From Vitellaria paradoxa (taxonomy: Eukaryota; Streptophyta; Magnoliopsida; Ericales; Sapotaceae), in assembly GCA_019916065.1 (NCBI GenBank), contig CM034240.1, positions 43,970,026-44,034,025 on the forward strand: a DNA stretch of 64,000 bases, read 5' to 3'. This document shows, one piece after another, positions 24,301-34,702 of this stretch; position 1 is the first letter of the stretch, and each line of letters starts with the position of its first letter. A program made the translations under genes and the position numbers. The notes beneath the pieces were generated by a model. The model saw only the letters and a program-made list of their open reading frames with translations, did no database searches and was not told where the DNA came from.

Positions 24301-27036
24301 AGAAAAAGTTCAATATCATAATATCAAGTCAACAAAAGATGAACCTAAATCATGAGCAGATATGTTTCAAAGGAAAAATCTTCGTGAAATGTAGGCAATA
24401 TAGCAAGCACGGGATGTCAGCAACAAAGCTTAAGTTTGTTCATGCATGCAGTCATGTACAAAAACAGAAATACATTGGTACGTGGTATGAGCTTGTGTCA
24501 TCACTCTCAGCATGGACCACTAAACTTTATTTTAAAAAAAAATACAAAGAAGGAACAGCCAACAGATTAAAATAAATGATACAATACAAGAAGAAACGTA
24601 TACTAATTCAGATAGATATGGGGAAAAAAGCAGCAATGAGCTTGAAGAAGAAAACTGACTTGATTGACATAATGTATTAGCTTGTCCAAATTCCTGAACC
24701 ATGTCAGAGCATATTGATACTTGAAATCTGTGCCCATGGTCCACATTATATGATTTGTCCGAGTTATGTTAGCCTGAAAGGAAAAAACATACACAAAATT
24801 GGCATTAATCCTCGCATCATTAGACTCACTCTTGCAAATAAGTCTTCAAGCCAACCCAAATTGTAAGTTGTAACAACATAAAAAGGGAAATCAACTTGCT
24901 ATATTTTCTTCAAGTCCTTCAAACACATCTTCAGAGTATGACCCATCAAGATCTTAATTTTTATGGTTTACCTAGGTTGGTGGCAGCATTTGGTACAATT
25001 CATAACTGAAATAAAGCTTTTCACCTTCAAGAAGAACTAGAGTAGCTTTATGACTTCCATTTGTAATGGAAAAGGATACCTTTACCAGCAGAGATTTTTC
25101 ATTAACACATCTAGATGGAATCAGCATCTTAACCAAACTATCTTGTTCTGTTTTCAAATCGTATAACTAACGATGGCTAGAAAGTAAGCACTGCAACTGT
25201 AATAGGGAGGTGAACATACTTTTCATATGTAGTAAGATAAACAACCATACACAGCTTACCTGTGCTAAAGCAGCCGCTACAAAATCATTGACGCGCTCTT
25301 GGACATTGTAATCAAACAAATCGATGTCATCCTTCAGTGCACAAAAGAGAAGCCAAAAGATTACCATATGTACAAGTAACTTCAAGAACTATTAACATTC
25401 TTTATCCATGTAGTTCACCTGGACAATGGGGGAATCATCATTAACTTCGAAGTAGAAACCCTTTGGAGGTTCATAATTCTCAGGGAATGCGCCAGCAAAA
25501 ATCTAAAAAAAAAAAAATTAGTAGTTACAAATGTCAACCATAAAAGAGAAGCACTAGTACAACTCAACTCAACTCAATGAACCCTTAGTCCCAAATGTGC
25601 AACCATAAAAGAGGATCACTAAAAAATGAAACAAAAACAATGATTTCAGTGCTCGCAATATCTTTATTGGACAAACTGCAATATAAGGTATATAACCCAA
25701 TATAAACCACTTTGAATTACTTACCTGTGCAGATGAACCAAGACTCTTAGAACCCTGCCAGACAACCTCAAGACTCTTTTCATTTTTCCGCTTAGCTCTA
25801 TCTTGGTAGTCAATACGGCCAAAGAAAAGAGAGTCAAATCCAACCTAAATCAACACAAGGGCTCAAGTCCGATTAATCAGCAATGCGTGCAGTACTAAGG
25901 ACTTGTGTGAATCCTATTAACTTTTTTTTCACTTGAGATCCTACAATTTTTATTTCCGTTTGTGTAATTATTTATTTGATACCTTGATGGTTGATGACAA
26001 AATTAAAACTGATAGCCAATACAAAAGCCAAGGAATAAAAATACCAAGAGGCCATACCTCTGCCCCTAATAGGTAAGCCTGCACTGCAGAATGTCCGAAG
26101 GGATCAATTTGCCAACCAATTCTCGGAGTCACATTGAACTCTGCTTTGATAAACCGGTGCCCAAGCGTCGTCTGATCTATCATGTCGATATAATGTGGGG
26201 CTGCCTCATCATGCATGCACATCCCCCCATTTCTATGCACCCCAAAAACCAAAAAGAAAGATTAATTCATCACAAGTTCACAACTTTGGCAAAATGGACA
26301 CTCCAAAACTTTTGACCAACTTGTTTAATCAAGATAGCCACACACACACATTGATCTCAATTGAGTCAACTCCCATCACCAACCAAACTATCCAAATTTT
26401 GAATTGCAGAATTAAAAAGCCCGAGCCAAATAAAAGAAGCCAAATTTTGATAGTAATATTGGTAAATGGTGGTGTGTACATGAGCTCTAGTTGACCCGAA
26501 TTGACTAGTTGCTTGACTGTACTCTGGACTGCCTCGCTCTGGCCCCTCCACCAACGCTGGAAAAATGCCTGAATCACCAAATATAAGTACCTAATAACAA
26601 TCTCTCTCTCTGTCTCTCTCTCTCTATAGATATACACACACACACACACACATAAATTATTACCTGTTCAACGTAAATGAATTTCCTATTTTTATCAGCT
26701 AACAGTGCCGGAACCAGTGAATCCAGTACGTTTTGCACACATGCCCCCTTCAAACAAATGAATTGAAACACATCAACAAAAAGCCAAGTACTAAATTCCT
26801 AATAAAGCAAAAAAGGCATAAATTCGGAGAGGTGTAGAGACCTGAATGGAGTTGTTGGATCCAACGTAGTACTGATCAACAGTCTTCAACCATCCAACAT
26901 CATCGTGCGTGTGAGGGACCAAGTGAACGTTGAGCTTCCCTGGAACAATGCCCTGTGAAGTATGATACACCATATACTTTGATTCCACACACAGAACGGT
27001 CACAATCAAAGTCAACAAACACAGTCGAGACGCCAT
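15365..27036 (-). CDS. Lysosomal/vacuolar-type alpha-mannosidase, glycoside hydrolase family 38
   Basis: Removes alpha-mannose from N-glycans in the vacuole or apoplast. 29 exons, 1023 residues: 26842-27036, 26664-26747, 26480-26568, 26058-26232, 25725-25844, 25419-25502, 25260-25331, 24660-24773, 24169-24269, 23985-24078, 23715-23882, 23512-23601, 22764-22829, 22590-22646, 21510-21729, 21251-21390, 20727-20801, 20515-20574, 20355-20426, 19663-19710, 19448-19567, 18910-18975, 17955-18067, 17738-17822, 16752-16862, 16577-16672, 16412-16459, 15699-15767, 15365-15604. A signal peptide ([20 protein letters not shown]) is followed by zinc site HTHDDVGW (H44, D46), nucleophile D166 in [10 protein letters not shown], and zinc His in QHHDAVSGT (about 406-407). 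All active-site motifs are intact. The C-terminus runs about 13 residues past the usual EIRTFIIEF end. Exon 12 uses a GC donor. Confidence 0.96.
16292..16354 (+). mobile_element. Tiny (63 bp) LINE 3' tail in a mannosidase intron
   Basis: The insert ends in ATTGAGTTGAGTTGAGTTGT, preceded by GGCATTAAGGCTTT. This matches the tail of the LINE at 3485-4067 (GGAACTAAGATTTATTGAGTTG). The 9-bp repeat GTCAAGGAT flanks it at 16283-16291 and 16355-16363. It is antisense to the host gene. Confidence 0.7.
19127..19431 (-). mobile_element. TRIM-like miniature LTR retrotransposon in a mannosidase intron
   Basis: Two direct repeats of about 105 bp (19127-19231 and 19318-19431) share blocks such as CTTATATGAGA, TTTTTATAAT and GGCCAATGTG. 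They flank a non-coding core of about 85 bp. On the minus strand, TGATATTTGAGC next to the 5' repeat resembles the initiator-Met tRNA primer site (TGGTATCAGAGC), and GTGAGGGG before the other repeat is a polypurine tract. This layout is that of a TRIM element in the sense orientation of the host gene. It ends about 17 bp from the exon at 19448. Confidence 0.65.
19931..20214. mobile_element. MITE with 28-bp imperfect terminal inverted repeats, intronic
   Basis: The left terminus TTAGGTTGTGTTTGGATCAA continues GGATTTG. The complement of the right terminus is TTAGGGTTATATTTGGAGCA followed by AGGATTTG. The element is 284 bp, has no ORF, and lies between mannosidase exons 19 and 20. Related decayed sequence occurs at 29100-30000 and 59400-59700. 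Confidence 0.75.
25557..25592 (-). mobile_element. Tiny (36 bp) LINE 3' tail in a mannosidase intron
   Basis: On the minus strand it reads GGGACTAAGGGTTCATTGAG followed by TTGAGTTGAGTTGTAC, the same tail as the two other LINE copies. Near-identical sequences of about 28 bp (AAATGT-CAACCATAAAAGAG, then AAGCACTA or GATCACTA) flank it at 25529-25556 and 25593-25621. This is a long target-site duplication. Confidence 0.7.
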
Positions 27037-27130
27037 TGGTGTCGGAATCAGAACTCAGAGCTCAGCCAAGGCTTCTTAAAGAAAGCATCCGATGAAGGCC
27101 CACTGCTCCTCCTTGTCTTCGACCCCGTTG
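27037..27130 (-). promoter_or_regulatory. 5' leader of the alpha-mannosidase
   Basis: A GC-richer stretch lies directly upstream of the ATG at 27036 and most likely holds the leader and core promoter. No clear TATA box or other named element is seen. Confidence 0.35.
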
Positions 27131-28262
27131 TTTGGGGGATTAGTAATTTATAGAAAATTTAAGATTAATGCGATTACGTCAACACCCAGATCGGGATAGC
27201 GATTACGTCTCTGCTATGATTGACAAAAGAGCGAGATAAAATAAAATAAAAAGAAGACAAGCAATTGTGTCGACTCTTTGACTTTCTTCGCCCACGAGCT
27301 CCACAGTCCCGCAGGGCCTTTTAACGGCGGAGCTTTCAAGAACTCGTTTTCTGTTCGGGTGGTCACGCGACTCACACATAAGGCCCCGCAACAAAACAAA
27401 TTAGCAAATATTTTTTTTTTTTCCATTCACGTGAATTTGATTCAAAATATAAATAAAAATTTAATTTTAAGATATTGTCTGTAATCAATAAATTATAAAA
27501 AAATAAAAATAGCAGTAAAATTCGTTCGAATGAATTATATAACAAATAATTTTTTACTATTTTGTAAGAACTTTTTTAAATTTGTATAAATTTATTAAGT
27601 TAACATCTGATTTACTTTTCTGTTTTTTATTTTTTATTTTTATTTTATGCGTTAAAAGTACCAAAACGAGAGAATAAAAAATGACCTATTTTCTTTATTT
27701 GGATATTTTTTTATTCTAGATTAAAAACTCTCAAATTAATTTTTATTATTTTTATTTCATGTGCAAACTCATTTTCTATTTCTTAAAACAAATTTTAAAA
27801 ATACCAGTAACCAAATGAAAAATGAGTTCAAATTAAAAATTAGAAAATAAATTAAATGACATCTAAAATTTATAAATATATAGAGATTTGTATATATTTA
27901 TATAGTTTGAAGTAAAAAAAAATTATAAAAATTTATAGAGAACGATAGCTATTTGTAAAGATTTTTTTGTGTTTAATTGAGATAAAAACGCGCCCCTATG
28001 AGTTACATACAATATTTATAGTTATAAAATATTGTACTTTTTTCCCTTTCTTTTTTTATTTTTATTTTTTGTAACTGCTTTCCATATTTAGCTCAATTTA
28101 TTTTTCACCTTGTCTCGTGAGATAAGCTCTAACAAATTTCTGTCCTTCAAAATCCACCAGAAAGGAAAAGAGTCAACTTTAACCGGAATTGTGATATTTA
28201 ATTAACTATTTTATCGAACAATTAAAAATTAAAATCCCATAGCTTTAAATTTGTTATCAACA

Positions 28263-28306
<44 letters not shown>

Positions 28307-28964
28307 ACGGGCATTTAATATAACTAAAAATAATTTAATATATTTATACTCAAATGTAATATATTTTATAATATTTATTTTGTAATTAAGCATAATTTAA
28401 TACATTTATACTTAAATGTAAAATATTTTATTTATATACTAATATTACGCGAAATGATAAATACACTCCACTTTTAATTTCTTACACTTTATCTACTCTC
28501 ACGATAGATATTAATTTTTGAGTGTGAGAAGTTAAAAATAGAGTGTATTTATTATTTTTTAATATTATATATCATGGTTATATATATATACACATATATA
28601 TTTTATATAATAAATGGCATTCGGGAGTTATGATGTTTTTCTATTTTTATTTTATCTTCTAGATATCTATTTTTATCTTTATTCTATCTATATAACGAGT
28701 GGCAATATTTCTTTAAAATTGTAACAGTTTTTTTTTGTTCCATTTTTTTTAATTTTACCCTTACTATTATCTACATCTACTAAAATTATCATTCGTATAT
28801 TTTAAATATGATTCTTTACAATTTCAATAGATTTTTTTGGTTTATTGTTTTCCAATTTTACCTTTACTTTTTATTTATATCTACTAAAAATTATCCTTAG
28901 CATATTTTATACATGCACTATAATATTTATTGATTATATTCTAGATTTAGTTTTGTCAAAATTT
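27131..28964. other. AT-rich intergenic region
   Basis: No gene is seen. About 27600-27875 is a decayed family-C MITE (compare 43436-43762). An (AT)n microsatellite lies at 28264-28302. The rest is low-complexity AT-rich DNA. Confidence 0.55.
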
Positions 28965-28974
28965 TTTATAAAAA

Positions 28975-29089
28975 GAGCGTGATCTATATAACTCAGTGGT
29001 TAAGAACCTCCCCTACCTGCTCATGACTCAAGCTCGAGTCTTCCCCCCCTTTAAAAAAAAAAAAGAAAACTTTACTTTTCAAAAAAAAA
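28975..29089 (+). mobile_element. Probable tRNA-derived SINE
   Basis: TAACTCAGTGG (about 28988) fits a pol III A box and GCTCGAGTC (about 29031) fits a B box, at the spacing expected in tRNA-like promoters. A C/T run and then A-rich sequence follow. TTTATAAAAA occurs at both ends (28965-28974 and 29090-29099) as a possible 10-bp target duplication, although in AT-rich DNA this could be chance. Confidence 0.5.
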
Positions 29090-29099
29090 TTTATAAAAA

Positions 29100-30010
29100 A
29101 TAACATGAAAATTAAACCAAAACTGTCATTCCATATTCATTTTTTTCTTTATCTTTCACTTACGTCTTTGTATATTTCTCTCCATGTATTTAAAAAAAAA
29201 TGGATAATGTTTCATAATTCCTTCTTTTGTTTGGGTTATGATACAAAATGTAAAGAAAACTATTTGAAATTTAGAAAAATAAATTTAAAAAATTTTAATA
29301 TATTAACTAATGCATTTTGTTTAATTTCTTAATTTTCTTTTTATTTTTTTTGGCACCAAAATCTTACTCCAAACATACCTTTTATTTTTTAGAGTTTAAA
29401 ATTTTTTTAAGAAACTCAAATATTTTTTATTAATTATTTATCTCTTTCTTTTCATTATTTCATTTTATATTATCTAATTTTTTTTTTTATCTCAATGTGT
29501 CTCATATATAAAATACTGATTCAAAATTTATTTTCTTATTTGGGTTATGTTGAAAAATAAAAGGAAACATGAACGAAAGTTAAGAAATTAAACTTTAACA
29601 AAATTAAAAAATAAAACTAATATATTGATGAACATTTTTTTAATTCTATTATATTTTTTAATCCATTCAAATAAAAATAAAATATTTTTTATATCTTTTT
29701 ATTTTTTATTTAATATTTGTAAATTTTTTCTTACTCCCTCCCGTCTCTTTCTTTATGTAATAATTTTAATATTTTTAAAAAATTTTTAATAAAGAACGAA
29801 AGCTTAAACTTGTTTTTACTTAAGTTGCGTTTTGATCAATAATTTGTCATGGTAAAAAAAATGAAATGTGGATTTAAAATTTCTCTTATTTAAATTGTGA
29901 TAGAAAGTACAAAGAAAGTGCATAAAATTTGAAAAATAAAAAAAAAACTAATATATTATGAATTTATTTTTTTATTATATTATATTTTTAAATTTATTCA
30001 AATAAGAATA
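29100..30010. repeat. Decayed MITE copies related to the intronic element at 19931
   Basis: Three overlapping or adjacent stretches (about 29210-29390, 29510-29760 and 29820-30000) share the order TTTGGGTTATGATA, AACTAATATATTGATGAA and TTCAAATAAAAATA seen in the element at 19931-20214. They are strongly diverged and have no ORF. Confidence 0.45.
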
Positions 30011-30530
30011 TATTTGAGATTATATATATATATATATATTTCATCCTTTGTGACTTTTTTATTTATTTTCACTCCAAAAGAATTACCCAGTCCAATTAGA
30101 TTAGCAGTTCCAACGAGCCGGTGACCTTTGGAGCGAATCTTACCAATTACTAACAATATAATGTTAAGTTGAATGTTGTCAAAAGTACTAATAATATCTA
30201 AGGAATCCACCTAGACTGCCTAAATAAATTGTAGACTTTACAACTTCTTTACTCATCTTCTTCAGACTCTTCATTCTTTGTTCCAGGTCCAAAGTCGTTG
30301 CTTCTTCAATTATATTATTTGATTTTGTAGTTTAAAATTTGTTTCATAATTTCTATAAGAATAATTCACGAATTAGAAGATGAGAGTATAAAAATATTAG
30401 AAAAACTAACAACATCTGGTACCCAAAAGGTAAAACAGGAAGAAAAACTGTTTTAGGAAATACTAATAGTTCAAAAAATACGTTAAAAACTTAAGAGACT
30501 AATAATTCATCCAATTATAACAAAAGGTGG

Positions 30531-30760
30531 ACAAAATCAAGAACAGAATTTTACAAATTTTGAAAATTCCAAATGCCACATAATGTAGGCGTACAAACAA
30601 AATATTATCAAAACATATCTGTAAAAACCAATCATATATAATAAAAGACAGAAAAAATCAATAATAAAACCTTACAAATTTTAAAAATTCAAGATGTCAG
30701 ATCATGTAGGTATGCAAATGGTATATTATTAACACATATATGTAAAAACAAAATATAACT
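30531..30760. repeat. Diverged tandem duplication, about 115-bp unit
   Basis: Two units (about 30531-30646 and 30647-30757) share ordered blocks such as ACAAATTTTGAAAATTC, CATAATGTAGGCGTACAAA (CATGTAGGTATGCAAA in copy 2), ATATTATCAAAACATAT and GTAAAAACAA. Confidence 0.65.
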
Positions 30761-30900
30761 TCAAATAGTTAAATAAAGCATATAAATATACATACATGTA
30801 GATAAAGCGAAAAGAAAGATAGAAATAGAGACTAATGATGTGAGTTATATTTTTTTCTTCTTGCGGATAAAATATAAGGAAGGCAAAAAAACTGGAAATT

Positions 30901-31064
30901 GAAAATAATGTTACAGTCATAGAATATGATAGTTTTAAATTATTAATGGAAATAAAACTTTCTAAATACCATTTAAATTTGAAAATGATGCTACGGTTAT
31001 AGAATATGATAACTTTTAATTATTAATGGAAAAAAAGCTTTCAATTATTAAATACCATTTAAAT
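30901..31064. repeat. Tandem duplication, about 80-bp unit
   Basis: Two units share ATAGAATATGATA, TTAATTATTAATGGAAA and AAATACCATTTAAATTT in the same order. The second copy has a small internal duplication near CTTTC. Confidence 0.7.
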
Positions 31065-31159
31065 TTAAGAGTTTTATAAATGAGAGATATAATAAGGCTA
31101 ATAAAAATAAATTTACAATTATTTGACTTTTAATAATCTCCACTAGTGTTATAATTATG

Positions 31160-31985
31160 AAATATGGAAGTTAGGAAAGATAGCAAAAAGGGTTAAGGAA
31201 GAAGGATATTTTTGGATTTGTATATAATAGGATGAGGGTAAAATAGTCAAAAAAAAATTTACAATTACTAAGTTTTTTTTTTTTTTTTTAGTAGTAGTAT
31301 TTATAATAGTAGTACAGATTGGAAAAATATGGATAAAATAGTAAAATGATGATAATAGAGAGATAGAATTGGATTAAAGCGGAAAAATGATAAAATAATA
31401 ATATAGTCAACAGAGTGAAAAAACAAAAAAGGATTTGATCCCGAGAGATTCATTCAATATGTGAAACCCTTAGAGAGTAAATCTCCCTTAATTTGTGCTA
31501 CACACACCAGACTCTCAACATGTGCAGTGGTAAGTCGCAGATTTGTGCAGCGGTAAGTCGCAGATTTGTGCAGCAGCGGGGATTCAAACCTACACCCAAG
31601 AACTGGGGGATTCGTCCGGTCAATGAAACTCGTCCTACCAATCTTACTATACTTTGTGCCTGGGGGTTGGCCCAAAAAGTTGCTCGGGAGAGAATTTAAA
31701 CCTAAAATCTTAGGGTGGTAAGCTCCTAATTCCTAGACTAAAACCAACTCACCTAACCCCTTAGGATTAGTCAACAAAGTAAAGATAATGAAAGAACACA
31801 GTTAGTTTAAATTGGAAAAAAAATAGAAGAAATGGTAAAATGATAAAATGATGATAATAGAAAGACAAAATTGGGTTAAACGAAAAAAAAAATAGTAAAG
31901 TAGTCAACAAAATAAATATAATGAAGGGATAGAATTGGGTTAAATTGAAAAAAATAAAAATAAAGTAGTCAAAAAATTTTTTTTA
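31160..31985. repeat. Minisatellite-like array, interrupted
   Basis: Units of about 70-100 bp recur (for example AAAATAGTAAAATGATGATAATAG, with TTGGGTTAAA and ATAGTCAACAAA). They lie on both sides of a different, GC-richer segment at 31455-31767. No ORF in the array itself. Confidence 0.55.
31455..31767 (-). mobile_element. tRNA-like/SINE-like composite inserted in the array
   Basis: On the minus strand, TTAGGTGAGTTGG and later AGGTTTAAATTC look like A and B boxes at one end. A second pair, TAGTAAGATTGG and GGTTTGAATCCC, lies further in. A 23-24-bp direct repeat (GCAGCGGTAAGTCGCAGATT) occurs about twice near 31516-31570. This is consistent with a dimeric tRNA-derived retroelement. No known family could be assigned. 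Confidence 0.4.
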
Positions 31986-32032
31986 AATATTGAGACTTTC
32001 TATAGTATATATATATATATATATATATAGAT

Positions 32033-32372
32033 GTAGTCATTTCTTACCGTAATGATAGCATATGACATTTAATCCATTTATTTTTTTTAAGCTCTCAATT
32101 GATTGTAATTCATGTGATGAGATATTTTTCAACCGTATATACTTCTCTAAAATTTTTGATGAGATATTTTTCAATGATATTTCTATAAAACTTTGATTAA
32201 CATGAAAATTTATATTTATACGTGCATTTATTATTTTATAGTCATTTATTACTGTAATGATGGCATATGACTTTTAAGGGATGATTGGTTCTACCGTTTA
32301 TCAAACAAATAACAAAAAAAACACTTTGATTTTTACTAATTTTGTTTAACTTTCTTCAAATTTTGGTTTAAA

Positions 32373-32409
<37 letters not shown>

Positions 32410-32515
32410 CCTTTCAAACACCACCACCTTTATCTCTATCCTCTTGCTTTGCCCCTCCATTCATTGTAATTCATGTGATTAGATATATTTCAATGATATT
32501 TTTTACAAGGACTTT
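32033..32515. repeat. Diverged tandem duplication with an insertion in copy 2
   Basis: Copy 1 (32033-32205) and copy 2 (32241-32515) share GTAATGATAGCATATGAC, GTAATTCATGTGATGAGATA and TTTCAATGATATTT in order. Copy 2 is interrupted at about 32281-32455 by an unrelated segment with an (AT)n run. Confidence 0.55.
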
Positions 32516-33293
32516 GGTTTTGTTTGATTAAAACAATATTTCAATTTCTAATGAAATTTGTTTCATTAAAATTTGAATTTTTCTTTCTTAGAAATTAAAA
32601 TTTTTAGGCATATAAATCGCATTCGTAATAAAATAAAAAATTCGATTCCAATTGAGCAAAGTTAGAAAAAAATAGAAATGAGCTTTTATTTACTTTTTTT
32701 GTTAACTCAGACGAATGACTTATTCAAACTGATGTAGATTTTTTAATTTTATTTTTACAAATATAATTAACATGCTTAAAAATTACAAATTCTAAAATTA
32801 ATTTTCATGAAAAAGAGTCAAATGAAACCAAAAAAAAAAAAATAACAATAATAATAACAAGAAACCAGAAACTAATTTTTTTCATAACAAAAACAACCCT
32901 TAATATAATTATTATTGATTTTAAAATTTAATGTAAGCAAAACGTATCAAACTTTGGCCAACTAAATACAAAATTAATAATTATTGTTTATTTGTGTTAA
33001 TACGGATAAATATTTCAAATCAAAAAAAAGACCAATCAAAATCACTCGTACCCTCTACTTCACGAAAATGCCCTAATAGCTTCTTAAACTCTATACCTAA
33101 TTAGTGAAATAACAAGACGTTATGTTATGTTAACGTGTAAAAAGGCCAAAATACCCTTTCTACCTCCATTCGGACAAACCCGACTGTGAAGTGAGAACTC
33201 CTTTTAGACAAAGGATCCATTCTATTTATTTTTCCTCAAATCATTTAAATTATACAAAAAAAGGTATTATCTTTGAAGGACAATTGCCATTTC
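32516..33293. other. AT-rich intergenic stretch
   Basis: No gene or recognisable repeat is seen. Confidence 0.5.
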
Positions 33294-33444
33294 GGGTTTC
33301 GTTTGGTTTGAAAAAAAATAATAAAAATTTTATAAATTTCTGTTAACTTTATATCACATCAACTTTTTTATTTCACTGCATGCATTACGAATTCTCAATT
33401 TATCTCAAAATTTTTCACTTTTTCTTACTCCAAACACACCCTTC
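33294..33444 (+). mobile_element. Family-B MITE
   Basis: About 150 bp from TTTCGTTTGGTTTG to ACTCCAAACACACCC. The internal CTTTATATCACATCAACTTT and ACGAATTCTCAATTTATCTC are shared with copies at 51805 and 58838. Short terminal inversion (GTTTGG against CCAAAC). Confidence 0.65.
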
Positions 33445-33654
33445 ATTAAGAGAAAAAAAACAATACGTTTTATTGTGTGAAACTTTTTCCAAAATAGCAG
33501 AGACAGGAAATCATTGAGAGAAAAATATATTGTAGCTTGGAATATGCTTTATCAAAGGATCTTTCCCCAAAGTAAAAGGGGGAAGAAGAAGATAAATAAA
33601 TTTATTGAACATTGTCATTGTTAGTCTGCATGGAATCTATTACTAGGATTTTTG

Positions 33655-33778
33655 ATGGGTTAGAAGTAATTAAAATTTATTAATTTTTTATTTTTTTCAA
33701 TCAAAATTTGTTACATATTACTTTTACACCAAACTTTTGTATTTCTACTATAATTTTTGACCAATCAAATACCCTTTA
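33655..33778 (+). mobile_element. Family-A MITE (diverged)
   Basis: Contains CAAAATTTGTTACATATTAC and TTTTGACCAATCAAATACCC, matching the order of blocks in the family-A copies at 43012 and 46880. Confidence 0.45.
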
Positions 33779-34560
33779 TGACCTTTGCATCCCACCATGA
33801 CCCAAAACCCTATTTAGCCTACCGCGGAAATAATTTCTTTCTTCCTTTCTCCTTTATTTATAAAAAGTATACTTATTTATTTTCATTTTATTTTTATTTT
33901 TTTACATATTTTTAAATTATGTTAAAATTTTCTGCAATTCCTTTTTTTTTCCTTTCTTTTCCTATACAAAACTTTTGTTTGTTTTTTTATTATTTTTTTG
34001 TCTCATATCGCTAAAACGCTATAACTTCATTTTTTTTCAATATAAAATCACTAAAATTATGACATATAATTTTAATAGAAATGAATGAACTCATAAATTT
34101 TGAAAAAAAATGCATTTATTTATAAATTCAATATGAATGAACTAATAAGTTTCATAAAGGGATTCACTTACTTACAAATTTAATATAATTGTAAAATTTA
34201 CATATTTTAAATATATTATGAATTAAATTAAGAAACGCAACAATAAAATAGAACTAAATAATAATTAAGTTATTTCTTGCATAACAACAATTTGTTTAAG
34301 TTATTTTTATTTCTCGCATAAAAAATAACTCAATAACTATTTTATAAAACTAGACAAATTTATTGAAATAATTTGTAATATATTTAAAAATTATGTTTTG
34401 TCTAGAAAAATATTACATAATTTTGTGCGTTACATATGTTAAAACTGGCGGGTAGAGACTGATTTGCATTTTTAATTTTAAAATAAAATTGCCAATTTTT
34501 AAATTAACTAAAATACGATAAAATAGGAACTTCAGGAAACAAACAGCCAGCAAATATAGC
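33779..34560. other. AT-rich upstream region of CHLM
   Basis: No gene is seen. GC content rises sharply from about 34560. GATAAAATAGG (34517) contains a GATA-type motif of the kind found in light-regulated promoters, but one match in AT-rich DNA proves nothing. Confidence 0.35.
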
Positions 34561-34702
34561 AGCTCTCACCAAACACGACTTATTATTCGAATCCGGGACC
34601 CACACCACGGGAACGTAGGATAGCGAATCCTATCCTTTCCTGGATTTACGACATCAACAACCAGGATGGCACACAATTGAGTCGTCCCTCGCCGGCGAAA
34701 AA

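Noticed and set aside
28264..28302. (AT)n tract as a replication origin or matrix-attachment site
   Set aside because: At least ten similar (AT)n tracts occur in the window; they are ordinary microsatellites.
34514..34524. GATA motif as a light-response element of CHLM
   Set aside because: A single short match in AT-rich DNA is expected by chance; mentioned only in the flank entry.
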